From: Mycteria americana
Taxonomy: Eukaryota; Chordata; Aves; Ciconiiformes; Ciconiidae
Reading direction: 5' to 3'
Assembly: GCF_035582795.1 (NCBI RefSeq)
Contig: NC_134390.1
Span: forward strand, 541,060 to 605,059
DNA: 64,000 bases
Part shown: piece after piece, positions 43,815-55,700 of the stretch
Layout: each line of letters opens with the position of its first letter
How positions within the stretch are numbered: the stretch's first letter is position 1
Made by a program: the position numbers and the translations under genes
The notes under the pieces: generated by a model
Database searches by the model: none
What the model saw: only the letters and a program-made list of their open reading frames with translations
What the model was told of the DNA's origin: nothing

Positions 43815-44442
43815 CTGTGCCCAGGTGGCCAGGAAGGCCAACGGCATCCTGGCTTGTATCAGCAATGGCGTGGCCAGCAGGAGCAGGGCGGCGATCGTTC
43901 CCTGCGCTCGGCACTGGCGAGGCCGCACCTCGAACGCTGTGTTCAGTGTTGGGCCCCTCGCTCCCAGAGAGACATTGAGGGGCTGGAGCGTGTCCAGAGA
44001 AGGGCAGCGGAGCTGGGGAAGGGTCTGGAGCACAAGGCTGATGGGGAGCGGCTGAGGGAACTGGGGGTGTTCAGCCTGGAGAGAAGGAGGCTGAGGGGAG
44101 ACCTCATCGCTCTCTACAACGGCCTGAACGGAGGGGGTAGAGAGGTGGGGGTCGGTCTCTTCTCCCAGGTAACAAGTGATGGGATGAGAGGAAATGGCCT
44201 CCAGTTGCGCCAGGGGAGGTTTAGACTGGATATTGGGAAATTTTACTTCACTGAAAGGGTTATCAAGCACTGGAACAGGCTGCCCAGGGAAGTGGTGGAG
44301 TCCCCATCCCTGGAGGTATCTAAAGGACGTTTGGCTGAGGTGCTCAGGGACATGGTGCAGTGGTGGGCTTGGCAGTGTTAGGTTTACGGTTGGACTCGAT
44401 GATCTTAAAGGTCTTTTCCAACCTCTACGATTCTGTGATTCC
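43815..44442 (+). mobile_element. CR1 3' fragment, sense
   Basis: Encodes pieces [72 protein letters not shown] and [17 protein letters not shown]. It ends with the CR1 tail GGTTGGACTCGATGATCTTA and TTCTGTGATTC at about 44440. It is close in sequence to the CR1 at 31675-32625 but less decayed at the 3' end. Confidence 0.88.
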
Positions 44443-44444
44443 GG

Positions 44445-45690
44445 GATATAATACCTACCCACGAGAGAGACTTTCCCCTTCGTGTGAGCGAGCGCGTGGT
44501 TTGGATCATCGTTCTTGTGTTGCCGCGTAGGAACGACGCCCCGGCTGACACCTCGAGCCTGTTGGGTGTTAAATGTGACAGGAGTATTGCTTGGATTTCC
44601 GTTTACTCTTGTTGCTCACCGGTTTTCGTTAGGTGGTTCGGCCTGTTTTGCGAAATAAAGTTGTTGGAGTTTGTCCCTCGTGTTCGTGTTCCTCCGTGGC
44701 ACGGCGTAACCCAGCTTTCTTCCTCTCGCCCCGCAGGCAGCGTGGCTGCGGGGCGGTGATGGCCCCTCGGGCTCGGGCACCTCTCGAGGTCGCTCCTCGG
44801 GCAGAGAGACCTTTCGCCGTGGCAGAGCTTTGGTAAGCCACCGATACCGCCCATAACCTCGTAGCAGGATAACTCGGGTTTTGCCTTGGCAACTTCGATC
44901 GGTGCTGAATCGACGGTAGTGAAGCGTTACCTGCCTTTCGCATTTACGCTCCCTTAGCCATAAACTCGGAGCTAGCCGCACCTAGGTTGGAGCTAGCCGC
45001 ACCTAGAGTCCTCCGCGGAGGAGTTTAGAAAGCACGGGGGTCCGCTCCAAACCTCGTGACTCAACGGGAGGGTCCTCCGTACTGTTTCGTGTCTCCCCCT
45101 GCTCTCTGCGAATGATTCCAACACGAGCGTCGCTCAATTTTCCTAGGTGCGATCCTTCCCCGCAGCAATTCGTAGGGTGAACCTTGCCGCCGAACGTCAA
45201 GCGGCGCTTTCGCAGCCTCATCCTAAACCCGCTTTCGCCGGTACCTTTGCCGGTGGTTCCTTAAACGACGTAAATCACTCGGCCGCGAGAAACCGGCGTA
45301 ATCGGCAGCATCCTAAACGAGGATTTGTGAGAGTCGCTCGCCAAAACACACAGCGGTACCGGTACTAAGCGGAACCCTTACACCTAACTACCTCGCTCGC
45401 ACCCTTTTCGGCGGCCGCGGATTCCTGCGTTGGTGCGTTCCTCTCCTGCGTTTTGCAGGATGAGGTGCAAAGCATTGCAGCTGCGGAGGGCCGTTGTGAA
45501 ATCCTGGGTTTAGGTCATTTCCTTGGAGAAATTATTACCGAAAGTCTGCTCGTTCTCGTGTGGGGCAGAGTCGGGGGGTGATATTGCAGGGGGATGTATA
45601 GAGCGGGGATCAGGAGTACCGTGGGGGGGTGTATAGGGCAAGATGGGGGGGTTAACAGCAGAGGGGGATGTATAGGGTAGGGCTGGGGGG
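44445..45690. other. Mixed-composition spacer
   Basis: Lower GC than average. AATAAA at 44654. A direct repeat GGAGCTAGCCGCACCTAG occurs twice at 44969-45007. No gene recognised. An LTR-type origin was considered but no paired termini were found. Confidence 0.35.
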
Positions 45691-45840
45691 GTGCTGCGGG
45701 GGGGTGTATAGGGGCCACAGGGGTGATGTGGGGACCCTGAGGCAGGCAGGGGAGTCGCTCGCTGAGGAGGGGGCTGCCTGGGGCAGGAGGGTGACGGGGG
45801 GGCAAGAAAGCCGGAGGGGTCGCACAGGGGGGTCCTTGGA
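45690..45840 (+). repeat. Block similar to the MFSD5 upstream region
   Basis: Shares GAGGGGGCTGCCTGGGGCAG and flanking words with 33297-33375, in the same orientation and order. It suggests another duplicated piece of the MFSD5 locus. Confidence 0.5.
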
Positions 45841-45959
45841 GGCCCGTCCCTATGGCGGGAGGGACAAGAGGGGACAGGTCCGAGGGCAGCAGCTTCATCG
45901 GCACAGAAAAACGTCTGTTGAAAGGAGGCGAAGCCCCTTGCTTCAAGACTTCGTCTTTG

Positions 45960-46120
45960 CTTCCAGCAGCTCGCGGGCTTGGTCGGAGTAGAAGCCGCAG
46001 GAGCGGAGGGAGACGGTGACTCGGGTCTGCTGCGAGGGGGAGCGTAGCGGAGGCAGCGAGAGAGATCCGCGGCGATGCTGACGGCCCCGAGAGGAGGCGA
46101 GAGGAGAGGTAAAGACGGCG
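45960..46120 (+). other. CpG-rich exon-like segment
   Basis: Mixed sequence with an ATG at 46075 (MLTAPRGGERR) followed by a GTAAAG donor-like site at about 46109. It could be a first exon. No homology is recognised. Confidence 0.2.
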
Positions 46121-46214
46121 GGGTGGTTTGGAGCCCTCGCTGCCGCCGTGGGCTCCCTCCTGCCGCTTCCCCTCGGCTCTGCCCCCGGCGCTTGCCGCGA
46201 GCCGTGCCCTGGCG

Positions 46215-46400
46215 CGGTCAGCAGCTCGGTGGCGTGGATGGAGATGGGTGACGAGACCCCTTCAGGGGTCCGTGTCGGGACCGGTAGTGCTTAGTGCCAT
46301 CACCGGGGACAAGGACAGGGACAGGGATGGAGCGTAGCCCCGGCAGTTCCGCGGATGATACCAAGCTGTGGGGACTCCCCGCAGGAGGAGAGCGCGGGGC
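46215..46400 (+). mobile_element. Decayed LINE reverse-transcriptase fragment
   Basis: Encodes WVTRPLQGSVSGPVVLSAIT and, further on, SSADDTKLWG. This pattern of QGSVxGPxxF followed by a (F)ADDTKL catalytic core is CR1-like. Heavily degraded. Confidence 0.5.
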
Positions 46401-47180
46401 AAGGTTTAGGGGGGGACGAGGGCCAGTGGGACCCCGGGGTGGCAGCGCCGGCTGTCCCCAGGCACCCGCTGTGCTGAGGGGGGGGTGATCCCGGGGCCGG
46501 GGGTGACCCTGGGGCTGGGGGGATCTTCAGGGTCAGGGAGGGACCCTGGGAAGGGGGCTGGGGGACATTTGGGGACGCTGGTGTTCTCTTGAGAGGTTGG
46601 GGGGACACCATTGAGAGTGGGGGATATGGCGCTGGAGAAGGGGGGGGTGTCACTGCAGGGGGGAGGGATCCCACACACGTGCAGCTGCCCCTGGGGACGG
46701 CCAGGACCCCGACCCGCCGGGGGACCAGGCTGGGGACGCCGCACCCACGGGCTCTGCGTGGACGATAAAGCCATTTAAGCCGCATCTTGTCCTAGGGTCC
46801 CGCGCACCCGCAGCCGCCCCCGGGTAACAGAGGTAACGGAGCGGCTCAGGGTCCCTCTTGTCCTTGGGTTTTTTGGGGGGGCGGCAGCGGGGACGGCGAT
46901 TTCCACCCCCCCTGCCAGCCCTCGCCGGGGGTCCCCAGGCGGCGGGAGCCACGTCCTCCTGGCCGCTGGCCGTGCAACGGCAGCGCTGCCTCACGGCCGT
47001 GCGGGGACAGGGCTGGGGGACGCCTGCGCCCCATCAGGGTCTGCAGGGCTTGGGCAGGGGGGGACCTGGTGTCCTGGGGCTCCGCTCCCACCCCGGGGAC
47101 CCCAAACATCGCCAGGGAGGTGGCGTCCCCAGCGCGTCCCCCTGACTGGGCCGGGCCGTGCCCCGGCACAACGTGCGCGT
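46400..47180. other. GC-rich spacer
   Basis: Repeated GGGGCTGGGGG words at 46490-46640, then GC-rich sequence. No gene recognised. Confidence 0.4.
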
Positions 47181-47645
47181 GTCGTGGCGGGGGGCCAACG
47201 CTGTCTCCATTTCGTGCTCTGGCGTTGAGCCTCGTCCATCTTGAGGGGCGCAGCCGGCCCTTTGGGCTCTGCCGCAGTCGGCGCGGGCGGCAGCCATGGC
47301 CGAGAGCCGGCAAAGATGCCATCCGCGGAGTCGCCGTGCTTGGAGGGCAGGCGGCAAACGGTGGCCATGGCTCTGGCTCGCAGCAGGCCGGCCCTGGAGG
47401 TCTCCACGCTGGGCAGGGGGGGTCTGCGGGACGCTCAGCCCCGTCTCCAGCTCCCACCGCGGCTCCTCCACCGGCCAGGGGCCGGCCGGGCTCTGAAAGG
47501 CCAGCGCGGCGTAGCCGGCGGCTACCAGCTCGTCCGGCACCTCCAGCGCAGCCAGGCCCCGACCGACGCAGCCGCCCCGCGGCTCGTCTCGCAGCACGGC
47601 GCTTCCCTCGCAGCGCGGCGGCGAAGCGGGTGGCCGCGGCGGCGC
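47180..47645 (-). pseudogene. ESPL1: Inverted ESPL1 exon fragment
   Basis: The minus strand encodes, in shifting frames, ATRFAAALRGK, LRDEPRGGCVGRGLAALEVP, DELVAAGYAALAFQSPAGPW, PVEEPRWELETGL, RAMATVCRLPSKHGDSADGI and KMDEAQRQS. It aligns with the main gene at about 59375-59825 ([61 protein letters not shown]). Insertions and frame changes make it non-functional. Confidence 0.88.
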
Positions 47646-47649
47646 GGCG

Positions 47650-48040
47650 CGGCACGGGTCGCGTGCCCGGGGCTGACCGCCGTTGGGTTCTCGTCGGTCG
47701 GCCGCGGGTGGAGAGAAGCCGTACGGCGGAGTCGCGCAAGCCGGAGCTCGCTACCCGGCGCGCGACGGCCCCGACGCGCGCAGAGACGAACTCAGTTCGG
47801 TTATTTCAAGTTTTGCCCCAAAGCGGGTGCGAGGCGGTGGCTCCGGCGAGCTGGCGCACCGCTCCCTCGTATAGGGTAGTACTTATAGGGCCCGGTTACG
47901 CGTACGTGCGGGGAATGACGGACAGCGGTTTTCTCTTGCTCTATATTTCCTTGTCTTCCTCTTAAAGCTACGGTGGCACTTTAATATTCTGCGCGTGCTC
48001 CAAGGTGAGGGGTCTGCAGCTCAAGGGGCGTGATTTTTAC
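47650..48040. other. Spacer
   Basis: CpG-rich then A/T-richer mixed sequence. Nothing recognised. Confidence 0.4.
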
Positions 48041-48044
48041 AATT

Positions 48045-51000
48045 GCACGGGGGTCCTTGCACGCTGACACCGTCGCACGGGGGGCCCTGCACGATCACCA
48101 CCATTGCACGGGGGTCCTTGCACACTGACACCCCCCCATTGCACGGGGGGCCCTGCACAATCACCACCATTGCACGGGGGTCCCTGCACAATCACCACCA
48201 TTGCACGGGGGTCCTTGCACACTGACACCCCCCCATTGCACGGGGGGCCCTGCACAATCACCACCATTGCACGGGGGTCCTTGCACAATCACCACCATTG
48301 CACAAGGGTCCTTGCACGCTGACACCATTGCACGAGGATCTCTGCACAATCGCCACCATTGCACGGGGGTCCTTGCACACTGACACCATTACACGGGGGT
48401 CCTTGCACAATCACCACCATTGCACAGGGGTCCTTGCACACTGACACCATTGCACGGGGGTCCTTGCACAATCACCACCATTGCACAGGGGTCCTTGCAC
48501 ACTGACACCATTGCACGGGGGTCCTTGCACAATCACCACCATTACACAGGGGTCCTTGCACACTGACACCATTGCACGGGGGTCCTTGCACAATCACCAC
48601 CATTGCACGGGGGTCCTTGCACACTGACACTGTTGCACGGGGGTCCCTGCACAATCACCACCATTGCACGGGGGTCCTTGCACGCTGACACCGTTGCACA
48701 GGGGTCCTTGCACAATCACCACGATTCCACGGGACTCCTTGCACACTGACTCCCCATTGCACAGGGGTTCCCTGCACAATCTCCACTGTTGCACGAGGGT
48801 CCCTGCACAATCGCCACCATTGCACGGGGCTCCTTGCACACTGACACCGTTGCACGGGGGGCCCTGCACGCCAACGCGATTGCATGGGGGTCCTCATGTG
48901 GTGGCTCCCCTGCTGCACGAGGGTCTCTGCACAATCACCACCATTGCACGGGGGTCCTTGCACGCTGACACCATTGCACAAGGGTCTCTGCACAATTGCC
49001 ACCATTGCACGGGGGTCCTTGCACACTGACACCGTTGCACAGGGGGCCCTGCACGATCACCACCATTGCACGGGGGTCCTTGCACGCTGACACCCCCCCA
49101 TTGCACGGGGGGCCCTGCACAATCACCACCATTGCATGGGGGTCCCTGCACAATCACCACCATTGCACGGGGGTCCTTGCACGCTGACACCATTGCACAG
49201 GGGTCCTTGCACGATCACCACGATTCCACAGGACTCCTTGCACGCTGACTCCCCATTGCACGGGGTTCCCTGCACAATCTCCACCGTTGCACGAGGGTCC
49301 CTGCACAATCACCACCATTGCACGGGGGTCCTTGCACACTGACACCGTTGCACGGGGGGCCCTGCACGCCAACCCGATTGCATGGGGGTCCTCGTGCGGT
49401 GGCTCCCCTGCTGCACGAGGGTCTCTGCACAATCGCCACCATTGCACGGGGTCCTTGCACGCTGACACCATTGCACGAGGGTCCCTGCACGATCACCACC
49501 ATTGCATGGGGGTCCTTGCACACTGACACTGTTGCACGGGGGTCCTTGCACAATCACCACCATTGCACGGGGGTCCTTGCACACTGCCACTGTTGCACGA
49601 CGGTCCCTGCACAACCACCACCATTGCACGGGGGTCCTTGCACGCTGACACCATTGCACGAGGGGCCCTGCATGCCAACCCGATTGCATGGGGGTCCTCG
49701 TGCGGTGGCTCCCCTGCTGCACGAGGGTCTCTGCACCATCACCACCATTGCACAGGGGTCCTTGCACACTGACACCATTGCACGAGGATCTCTGCACGAT
49801 CACCACCATTGCACGGGGGTCCTTGCACACTGACACCCCCCCATTGCACAGGGGGCCCTGCACAATCACCACCATTGCACGGGGGTCCTTGCACGCTGAC
49901 ACCATTGCACGAGGGGTCCTTGCACAATCACCACCATTGCACGGGGGTCCTTGCACGCTGACACCGTCGCACAGGGGTCCTTGCACAATCACCACCATTG
50001 CATGGGGGTCCTTGCACGCTGACACCATTGCACGGCAGTCCTTGCACAATCGCCACCATTGCACGGGGGTCCTTGCACGCTGACACCATTGCACGAGGAT
50101 CTCTGCACAATCACCACCATTGCACAGGGGTCCTTGCACGCTGACACCGTCGCACAGGGGTCCTTGCACAATCACCACCATTGCACGGGGGTCCTTGCAT
50201 GCTGACACCATTGCACGGCAGTCCTTGCACAATCGCCACCATTGCACGGGGGTCCTTGCACGCTGACACCATTGCACGAGGATCTCTGCACAATCACCAC
50301 CATTGCACAGGGGTCCTTGCACGCTGACACCGTTGCACGAGGATCTCTGCACAATCACCACCATTGCACGGGGGTCCTTGCACGCTGACACCATTGCACG
50401 AGGGTCTCTGCACAATTGCCACCATTGCACGGGGGTCCTTGCACGCTGACACCATTGCACGGGGGTCCTTGCACACTGACACCATTGCACGGCAGTCCTT
50501 GCACAATCGCCACCATTGCACGGGGGTCCTTGCACGCTGACACCATTGCACGAGGATCTCTGCACAATCACCACCATTGCACAGGGGTCCTTGCACGCTG
50601 ACACCGTCGCACAGGGGTCCTTGCACAATCACCACCATTGCACGGGGGTCCTTGCACGCTGACACCATTGCACGAGGATCTCTGCACAATCACCACCATT
50701 GCACAGGGGTCCTTGCACGCTGACACCGTCGCACAGGGGTCCTTGCACAATCACCACCATTGCACGGGGGTCCTTGCATGCTGACACCATTGCACGGCAG
50801 TCCTTGCACAATCGCCACCATTGCACGGGGGTCCTTGCACGCTGACACCATTGCACGAGGATCTCTGCACAATCACCACCATTGCACAGGGGTCCTTGCA
50901 CGCTGACACCGTTGCACGAGGATCTCTGCACAATCACCACCATTGCACGGGGGTCCTTGCACGCTGACACCATTGCACAAGGGGTCCTTGCACAATCACC

Positions 51001-51640
51001 ACCATTGCACGGGGGTCCTTGCACGCTGACACCGTCGCACAGGGGTCCTTGCACAATCACCACCATTGCATGGGGGTCCTTGCACACTGACACCATTGCA
51101 CGGCAGTCCTTGCACAATCGCCACCATTGCACGGGGGTCCTTGCACGCTGACACCATTGCACGAGGATCTCTGCACAATCACCACCATTGCACAGGGGTC
51201 CTTGCACGCTGACACCGTCGCACAGGGGTCCTTGCACAATCACCACCATTGCACGGGGGTCCTTGCATGCTGACACCATTGCACGGCAGTCCTTGCACAA
51301 TCGCCACCATTGCACGGGGGTCCTTGCACGCTGACACCATTGCACGAGGATCTCTGCACAATCACCACCATTGCACAGGGGTCCTTGCACGCTGACACCG
51401 TTGCACGAGGATCTCTGCACAATCACCACCATTGCACGGGGGTCCTTGCACGCTGACACCATTGCACGAGGGTCTCTGCACAATTGCCACCATTGCACGG
51501 GGGTCCTTGCACGCTGACACCATTGCACGGGGGTCCTTGCACACTGACACCATTGCACGAGGACCTTTGCACGATCGCCACCTTTGCACGAGGGTCCTTG
51601 CACGCTGGCACCGTCGCACGGGGGTCCCCGCCCGCCAGCC
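48045..51640. repeat. 61-bp minisatellite, about 59 copies, upstream of ESPL1
   Basis: Unit of 61 bp: CATTGCACGGGGGTCCTTGC, ACGCTGACACCATTGCACGA and GGATCTCTGCACAATCACCAC, with subtypes that alternate to give longer periods of 122 bp and more. A distinct variant block (TGCATGGGGGTCCTCGTGCG and GTGGCTCCCCTGCTGCACGA) recurs near 48890, 49390 and 49690. Every unit carries several TTGCAC/CTGCAC words. The array ends about 150 bases before the ESPL1 promoter. Confidence 0.97.
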
Positions 51641-51784
51641 CAGTGCTCTGCCCCCCCATCGCACAGCGGTCTCCACACACCGGCCCCACCTTGCACGAGG
51701 GTCCCTGCACGATCGCCACCATCCCACGGGGGTCCCCGCACGGCCGCCCCGCCGCACCAGGCGCCGTGCGCATGCGCCCCTCCG

Positions 51785-51919
51785 AGGCGGGGACTACAAC
51801 TCCCGGCGTGCCCCGCGCGGGCGGCCCGGTGGAGCCGCTCGCTGATTGGCTGCGGAGCATATTTGAACGGGGCGCGCGGCGGGGCCTGCACCCAACGGCG
51901 GGAACGGCGGCGGAGCAGC
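51785..51919 (+). promoter_or_regulatory. ESPL1: ESPL1 promoter and non-coding exon 1
   Basis: ACTACAACTCCCGGCGTGC at 51793-51811 resembles the ZNF143/THAP11 motif. An inverted CCAAT box (ATTGG) is at 51845-51849. TTTGAA at 51862-51867 fits the cell-cycle homology region bound by DREAM/MuvB complexes at G2/M genes, which suits separase. The first exon ends at 51919 before GTGAGT and has no ATG. Start of transcription is inferred to be near 51880. Confidence 0.65.
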
Positions 51920-52009
51920 GTGAGTGAGGGGCTGCGGGCACGGGGGGCCGAGCAGTGGGGCGGAGGGGACTGACAGGCCCCGGGGAGCGGGACTGGGGGG
52001 GTTCCAGGC

Positions 52010-52560
52010 CGCGGGGGGGCTGTGAGCGTCTGGGGAGTGGGGCTGGGGGGTGCTGCGGGCACGGGGGGCCCGTCAATGGGCCCTGGGGGGGGGGCTGAGG
52101 AGTGGGGCTGGGGCGGGAGGGTCCTGCAGGCCCCGGGGAGGGGGACTAAGGGGGCTGTGTGCCCTAGGGAGGCTAAGGAGTGGGGCCGGGGGGGAGGCTG
52201 TGTGCTCTAGGGGGGCTGAGGAGTGGGGCTGGGGCGGGCTGTGTGCCCTAGGGAGGCTAAGGAGTGGGGCTGGGGGGGGGGAGGGTTGTGCAGGCCCTGG
52301 GGAGGGGGGCTAAGGGGGCTGTGTGCCCTAGGGAGGCTAATGAGTGGGGCCGGGGGGGGGCTGTGTGCCCTAGGGGGGGCTGAGGAGTGGGGATGGGGCG
52401 GGAGGGTCCTGCAGGCCCCGGGGAGAGGAACTAAGGGGGCTGTATGCCCTAGGGGGGGCGAGGACTGGGGTTGAGGGGGGCTGTGAACCCCCCAGGGGGC
52501 CAGGGAGTGGGACTGGGGGGGCTGTGTGCTCTAGGGGGGCTGGGGAGTGGGGCTGGGGGC
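52010..52560. repeat. Degenerate repeat in ESPL1 intron 1
   Basis: Repeated GGCTGTGTGCCCTAGGGAGG and CTAAGGAGTGGGGCTGGGG words between exon 1 and the first coding exon. Confidence 0.88.
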
Positions 52561-52751
52561 TCCCAGGGGGCTGGAGAAGGGGGGGGTGCTGCAAGCACTG
52601 GTGGGGCTGCGAGGGGGGGGGGCTCTGAGGCCGGAGGGGAGGCTGGGAGCTGTGGGGGTCCCACACCTTTCCCTGCCTGCCCCAGCCCGCCTGGGTCTCC
52701 AGCCTGGTGTCACCTGTGAAGCACCTCGAAGGAGCTGATTTTGCTGCCCAG

Positions 52752-55700
52752 ATGGAGAGCTGGGAGGACACAGACAAGCTGCTCGCCGAGCTAAGGGTGA
52801 GCCGGGGTCTGGGGGGCTCCGCTGCCGGCACTGCGGGGGACAACCCTCCCCTGGAGGGCCCTGGGCTGGGTGCGGGGGGTCTGACACCCTCCCGTCCCCA
52901 GGAATGCCTCTTCTGCTTCCAGGGAGATGCCTCCGGCACCAGCCAGGCCTCCCGGCTGCGGAAGAGCCAGGTCTGCGACAGAGTCCTGCGGATTTGTGTC
53001 GAGCGGATGGCCGAGCCCGGAGACTGCCCAGCGCTTGCCACCAGCCTCGTGACCGTGGCCGAGGAGGCGTGCCAGGGCTACCTGACTGCCGTGCCGCAGC
53101 CTGCTCCCCTCTACCTGGAGAAGATCCTCTACCACCTGCTGAGGAACGTGGCCGGCTGGGGGAGCGGCGATGCCTGCTGGAGGGTGGCCAACCTCCTCCG
53201 TGCCCGGCTGCTGAGCTACCGCCCCGGGCAGGCACCCTCCAAGGACTTCACAGCCATCGCCCACAGCAGCTTCAGCGTGCTCTGGAGAGGGGCGGACGCC
53301 CTGGCCGAGCCCGACCGGCCCCAGGAGGAGGGTAGAGCCGTCCTCTCGGTCCGTCTGCGAGCCCTGCGCTTCCTCCTGCTGCTGGAGGAGGATGGGGCGG
53401 CCTTGCTGCCGCTGCAACCCCCCTTCTTCACCTCCCGGACGGCGCAGCAGGCAGCTGCTGCTGCTGCTTTGTACGAAGCCCAGCGGGCGCCGTCCTCGGC
53501 TTTCCTCGGCCAACAGCTCAAGGACTCCTTGCTTGCAGCTCTGCAAAAGGAGGCGACGGAGCCACCCACCCTCCAGCAATCCCTCTGCTTCTTCGAGCTC
53601 ACTCTGGAGCAGTGCCGGCATCTCTGCAGGGGCGGCCGGTACAGAGAGGCTGAGGAGGCAGTAAAGGACGCAAGGAGCTTCCTGGGGGCTACCGGCAGCT
53701 CTGCAAAATCTTTTAGTGACCCCCTGTCCCTCCTGGAGGCCGGGATCCAGCTGAGCCGGGTGCTGGCCAAGAGCGCTTGGCCTGCGGGGCCGCCCTTATC
53801 CCAGGCTGCGGCAGCTCTTGGCACGGTGGCCTCGGAGCGGTTCCTGAGGGTGCTGGCTGAGAGCTGCCAGTTCATTGTCTCCTCCCTCAGCGAGTACGTG
53901 AAGAGGAGCAAGCAGCAGCCCTTTGGCCGGGAGGACGTGCTGGGCCTCTGTGCCTTCACCGAGGGCCACTACCATGTCCTCCAGCAGCTGCTGGAGAGGG
54001 TAAGGCTGGGGCTGGGAGTGGGGCAGCCACATAGCATGATCGATCAGAGCCTCTGTGAGCAGCTGGAGGGTTCGTAACCCTGCTCCAGGCTTGATGTTCC
54101 CCTTAATGCATCAGCGGAGCGTCCCTCTCTGGCGTCCCTGTCCTGAGCAGCAGTGCCCGGTGCTGCCCGGGCCTCACAAATGCCGCTTTTCTCCTTCCCT
54201 CCCCTCTGCAGTTTCCCCCTGATGCTGTCAAACAGAAGCTCGTGGTGAAGCAGCTGCTCTACTGCAGCCTCCAGCTCTTTGCCAGCGTGGCCTATGACGC
54301 CTTCCAGTGCTCCCAGGTACTGGCGGTGGAGGGGATGGTCCCCAGCACTGGGCAAGACCCTCGAGATGCTGGGTGGCTTCTCCTTTTGGAGGCGGCGTGT
54401 TGGTGGGTTTGGAAGGGGCTGCTCAAGCTGCCCTGGGGCGGGTTCTGGGGGGGCTGTGGGGTCCCCAGCGGCCTTTTGCCGGCCACCCTCTCCCTCTCCC
54501 CCAACCCGTTGCAGATGGCGGGCTGGCCGGGTCTGGAGCAGCTGACGGCGGGCTGCAGGAGGAGCGTGGCGTGGATGCTGGAGGCACTGGAGGGGCTGGG
54601 GAGCGAGCGAGCAAAGTACCTCGACATCACTGGTCAGTGCCACGGCAGCACCGGGGTGGTGGGTGCGACCAAACCCGGCTCCTTGGGCCGAACTCGGTCG
54701 CAGAGCTCCACGTCTGTGTACCCGGGGAGCAACGAGGGGGTTCTGTGCCACGCAAAGTACGTGGCTGGTGGGGCCGGGGTGGAGGGTGACTGTCCCTGGC
54801 TGGACAAGGAGGAGGAGTCGTTCTCTCTCCATCGTGTCTTTAATAGCTGGGTTTTACTTGCGGCAGTGTCGTGCACGTTCAAGCTGGCCTACATCTTCTA
54901 CAACCAGAACCTTTACGAGGAGGCCAGCTTTATCTGCGAGCTCTTCTGCAAGAAGCCGCAGGCAGCAGATGCCTACGCGTGTCCAGAGATACCCCCGGAG
55001 AGGGTAAGTGCTTGTCTGATGATTCTGGCAGAAACGGGGCTGAACTGAATGGTCTGATCCCAGTGCTGGGGAGCAGAGGAGAGGATGGGACCAGCTTTTG
55101 GTCCTGGAATAACCCCAATTCCCTGCTCCGAGGTCTTCCCTTCTCCCCGGTGGAGAAGGGGCCGTGGTACAGGACAGGGGAGGCAGGGAGTTTGCTCCCA
55201 CAGGGCGCTGAAGCCCGTTCTCTGTGCTCTCCCCGCAGCTGCACAAATGCTTCAGGCTGCAGGTGGAAAGCTGCCGCAAGCTGGGGCGGCTGGAGAGAGC
55301 CCTGGTGTGCGTGGTGCAGTGGCTGGCTGCGCTGCGGGGCCGGATCGGGGAGCTGCTGGCAGAGCCCGTCTCCCTCTGGGTCAGAGTCAAAATGGATGCT
55401 GCAAAACAGGGAGCTGAGGAGTTACGGTTACGGTAAGACCGGGAAGGCTGTGTGGTGTGTGTGGGGTGCATGTCTGGAGTGCTGGGGTTCCCAAGGCGGT
55501 AAATTGAGGAAGTTTCTCCCTGCGAGACGTGCCCGGCTCCAGTGTGCTCTGCGCAGAGCCCCCCCTCCAGCTCCCCTTTCCCCCAGGACCCTGAAGGAAG
55601 GCTTGGAGGGGCACAGCCTGGACATGGAGACCTTGGTGACCGTCCTCTTTGCGGAGCTGAAGGCCTACAAGACCATCCGAGCCGACACGGGGCAGGAACG

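Noticed and set aside
44445-45500. Endogenous retrovirus LTR
   Set aside because: An AATAAA and mixed composition are present, but I found no paired LTR, primer-binding site or retroviral protein homology.
48045-51640. CRISPR-like array
   Set aside because: Repeat units are contiguous variants of one 61-bp sequence with no unique spacers, and the genome is a vertebrate.
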